Of a stretch of DNA of 6,634 bases, positions 6,207 through 6,634 are shown piece after piece. Positions within the stretch are counted from its first letter, which is position 1. Every line of letters begins with the position of its first letter. The notes below the pieces were generated by a model. That model was not told where the DNA came from. It did no database searches and was given only the letters and a program-made list of their open reading frames with translations. The DNA is from an uncultured Lachnospiraceae bacterium (GTDB taxonomy: Bacteria > Bacillota > Clostridia > Lachnospirales > Lachnospiraceae), in contig CAMWTF010000143.1 of the NCBI GenBank assembly GCA_947177105.1, positions 1 to 6,634 on the forward strand, written 5' to 3'. A program made the position numbers and the translations under genes.

Positions 6207-6229
6207 ATTATATATTGATCGGCTTAAGC
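6207..6229 (-). promoter_or_regulatory. Candidate proximal promoter of the ABC-class ATPase gene, overlapping a GCTTAAGC site
   Basis: TATAAT lies at 6212-6207 on the minus strand. A TTGGCG hexamer (four of six to consensus) lies upstream at 16 bp spacing, just beyond the GCTTAAGC box at 6222-6229, which occupies most of the spacer. Transcription would start near 6200, leaving a leader of about 20 nt that holds the ribosome site. Confidence 0.4.
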
Positions 6230-6254
6230 GCCAATTCTACCCCCTGCTTAAGCC
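6221..6254. repeat. Inverted repeat of two GCTTAAGC boxes upstream of the ABC-class ATPase gene
   Basis: GGCTTAAGC (6221-6229) and GCTTAAGCC (6246-6254) are exact 9-base reverse complements around a 16 nt centre. Each also contains the self-complementary octamer GCTTAAGC, with centres 24 bp apart. The pair lies between two TATAAT boxes, so it could be a double operator, or a 5' leader hairpin if the distal promoter is used. Confidence 0.5.
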
Positions 6255-6270
6255 TCATTGCATCTATATA

Positions 6271-6276
6271 ATTATA
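6271..6276 (-). promoter_or_regulatory. Candidate distal -10 box of the ABC-class ATPase gene
   Basis: A consensus TATAAT lies on the minus strand about 92 bp before the start codon. No good -35 is found at 16-18 bp; only a T-run is present at the right distance. If used, the leader would contain the GCTTAAGC hairpin. Confidence 0.35.
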
Positions 6277-6331
6277 CTCTGTATCCCCTTCACAAAAAAT
6301 GACAAACTTTTTCCGTAACGCTCTCCTTGGT

Positions 6332-6634
6332 CTACTCAAAAGCGGTTCCTCCCAAAATCCCTTTCATATAAAATTCATATACCTTGGCCGTCTCATATCT
6401 TACTTCGGGGAAATCGGCAAGTGAATACAGTTCGGAATCCAAACTGTCCCTGCTTTTTGTCACAAAATAAATCTGTTCTTTCATGTTATTTTTGAGATCA
6501 AGGTGCAATACATTGTGACTGGAAAAAACAAATTGGCCTCTGTGGTCTTTCCCGTTAATAAACGCAATCATCCGCTCTGCCAGAATGGGATTAATGACCC
6601 GATCCATCTCGTCAGCAAAGATCACTTTATCTTC
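6332..6634 (-). CDS. C-terminal part of an AAA15/COG1106-type ATPase, cut by the right edge
   Basis: The last 100 codons of a gene that enters from the right; the frame is open to the edge, so there is no start here. VIFADEMDRVINPILAERMI is a Walker B plus D-loop of the SMC/ABC-like kind (usual family form IDELDNSLHP). GQFVFSSHNVLHLDL is the switch-histidine strand (family form TTHNxxLLD). The end, EQIYFVTKSRDSLDSELYSL then ADFPEVRYETAKVYEFYMKG, follows the C-terminal pattern of COG1106 ATPases, which usually finish in a (Y/F)xxGxxGxxP-like tail; here it is FYMKGILGG. Known members often sit in defence or abortive-infection settings, with partners such as RloB or HNH nucleases. No such partner lies downstream here; the next gene is the ABC-class ATPase. 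Base composition is visibly more AT-rich than its neighbours, which would fit acquired DNA. No clear terminator follows the stop. The Walker A half is outside the window. Confidence 0.78.
   Translation of the reverse strand, partial: EDKVIFADEMDRVINPILAERMIAFINGKDHRGQFVFSSHNVLHLDLKNNMKEQIYFVTKSRDSLDSELYSLADFPEVRYETAKVYEFYMKGILGGTAFE

Noticed and set aside
6297..6325. A-run and T-run after the AAA15 ATPase stop as a terminator
   Set aside because: Only an A/T pairing of five bases with no GC stem; too weak to call.

Overview
The window looks like the chromosome of a low-GC-group Gram-positive of the class Clostridia, most likely a gut Lachnospiraceae with a GC-rich genome. The grounds are strong AGGAGG-type ribosome binding sites, sigma-A promoters ending in TATAAT, an iron-dependent lactaldehyde reductase, a MetY-type homocysteine synthase and a membrane-anchored SH3-SGNH protein. 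This is inference from gene style, not a species call. All six recognisable genes lie on the minus strand, so the natural reading direction is right to left. No RNA gene, CRISPR array, insertion sequence or phage module was seen.

Right to left: (1) the C-terminal 100 residues of an AAA15/COG1106-type ATPase, cut by the right edge and visibly more AT-rich than the rest; (2) a 152 bp gap with two TATAAT boxes and a pair of GCTTAAGC palindromes; (3) a complete 569-residue ABC-class ATPase of the PF09818 type, closed by a 12 bp stem-loop; (4) a promoter and a membrane-anchored SH3/SGNH hydrolase-like protein whose usual catalytic histidine is a proline; (5) a promoter with perfect 17 bp spacing and a lactaldehyde reductase (fucO), closed by a clear rho-independent terminator; (6) about 200 bp holding a short decayed-looking or unannotated reading frame; (7) an extended -10 promoter, two abutting leader hairpins and metY; (8) a perfect 32 bp palindrome; and (9) the N-terminal 60 codons of a YprA/MrfA (Hrq1-like) DNA-repair helicase, cut by the left edge.

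The genes do not form one pathway. Most have their own promoter, terminator or both, so this looks like a run of single-gene units: sulfur amino acid synthesis (metY), aldehyde disposal during deoxy-sugar fermentation (fucO), a cell-surface protein, a probable RNA-related ATPase, a repair helicase and a possible defence-type ATPase. No complete new multi-gene system is visible. The points most worth a second look are the His-to-Pro change in the SGNH protein, the 32 bp palindrome, the tandem 5' hairpins of metY where no SAM riboswitch or T-box is seen, the unannotated 57-codon frame, and the paired GCTTAAGC sites ahead of the ABC-class ATPase.
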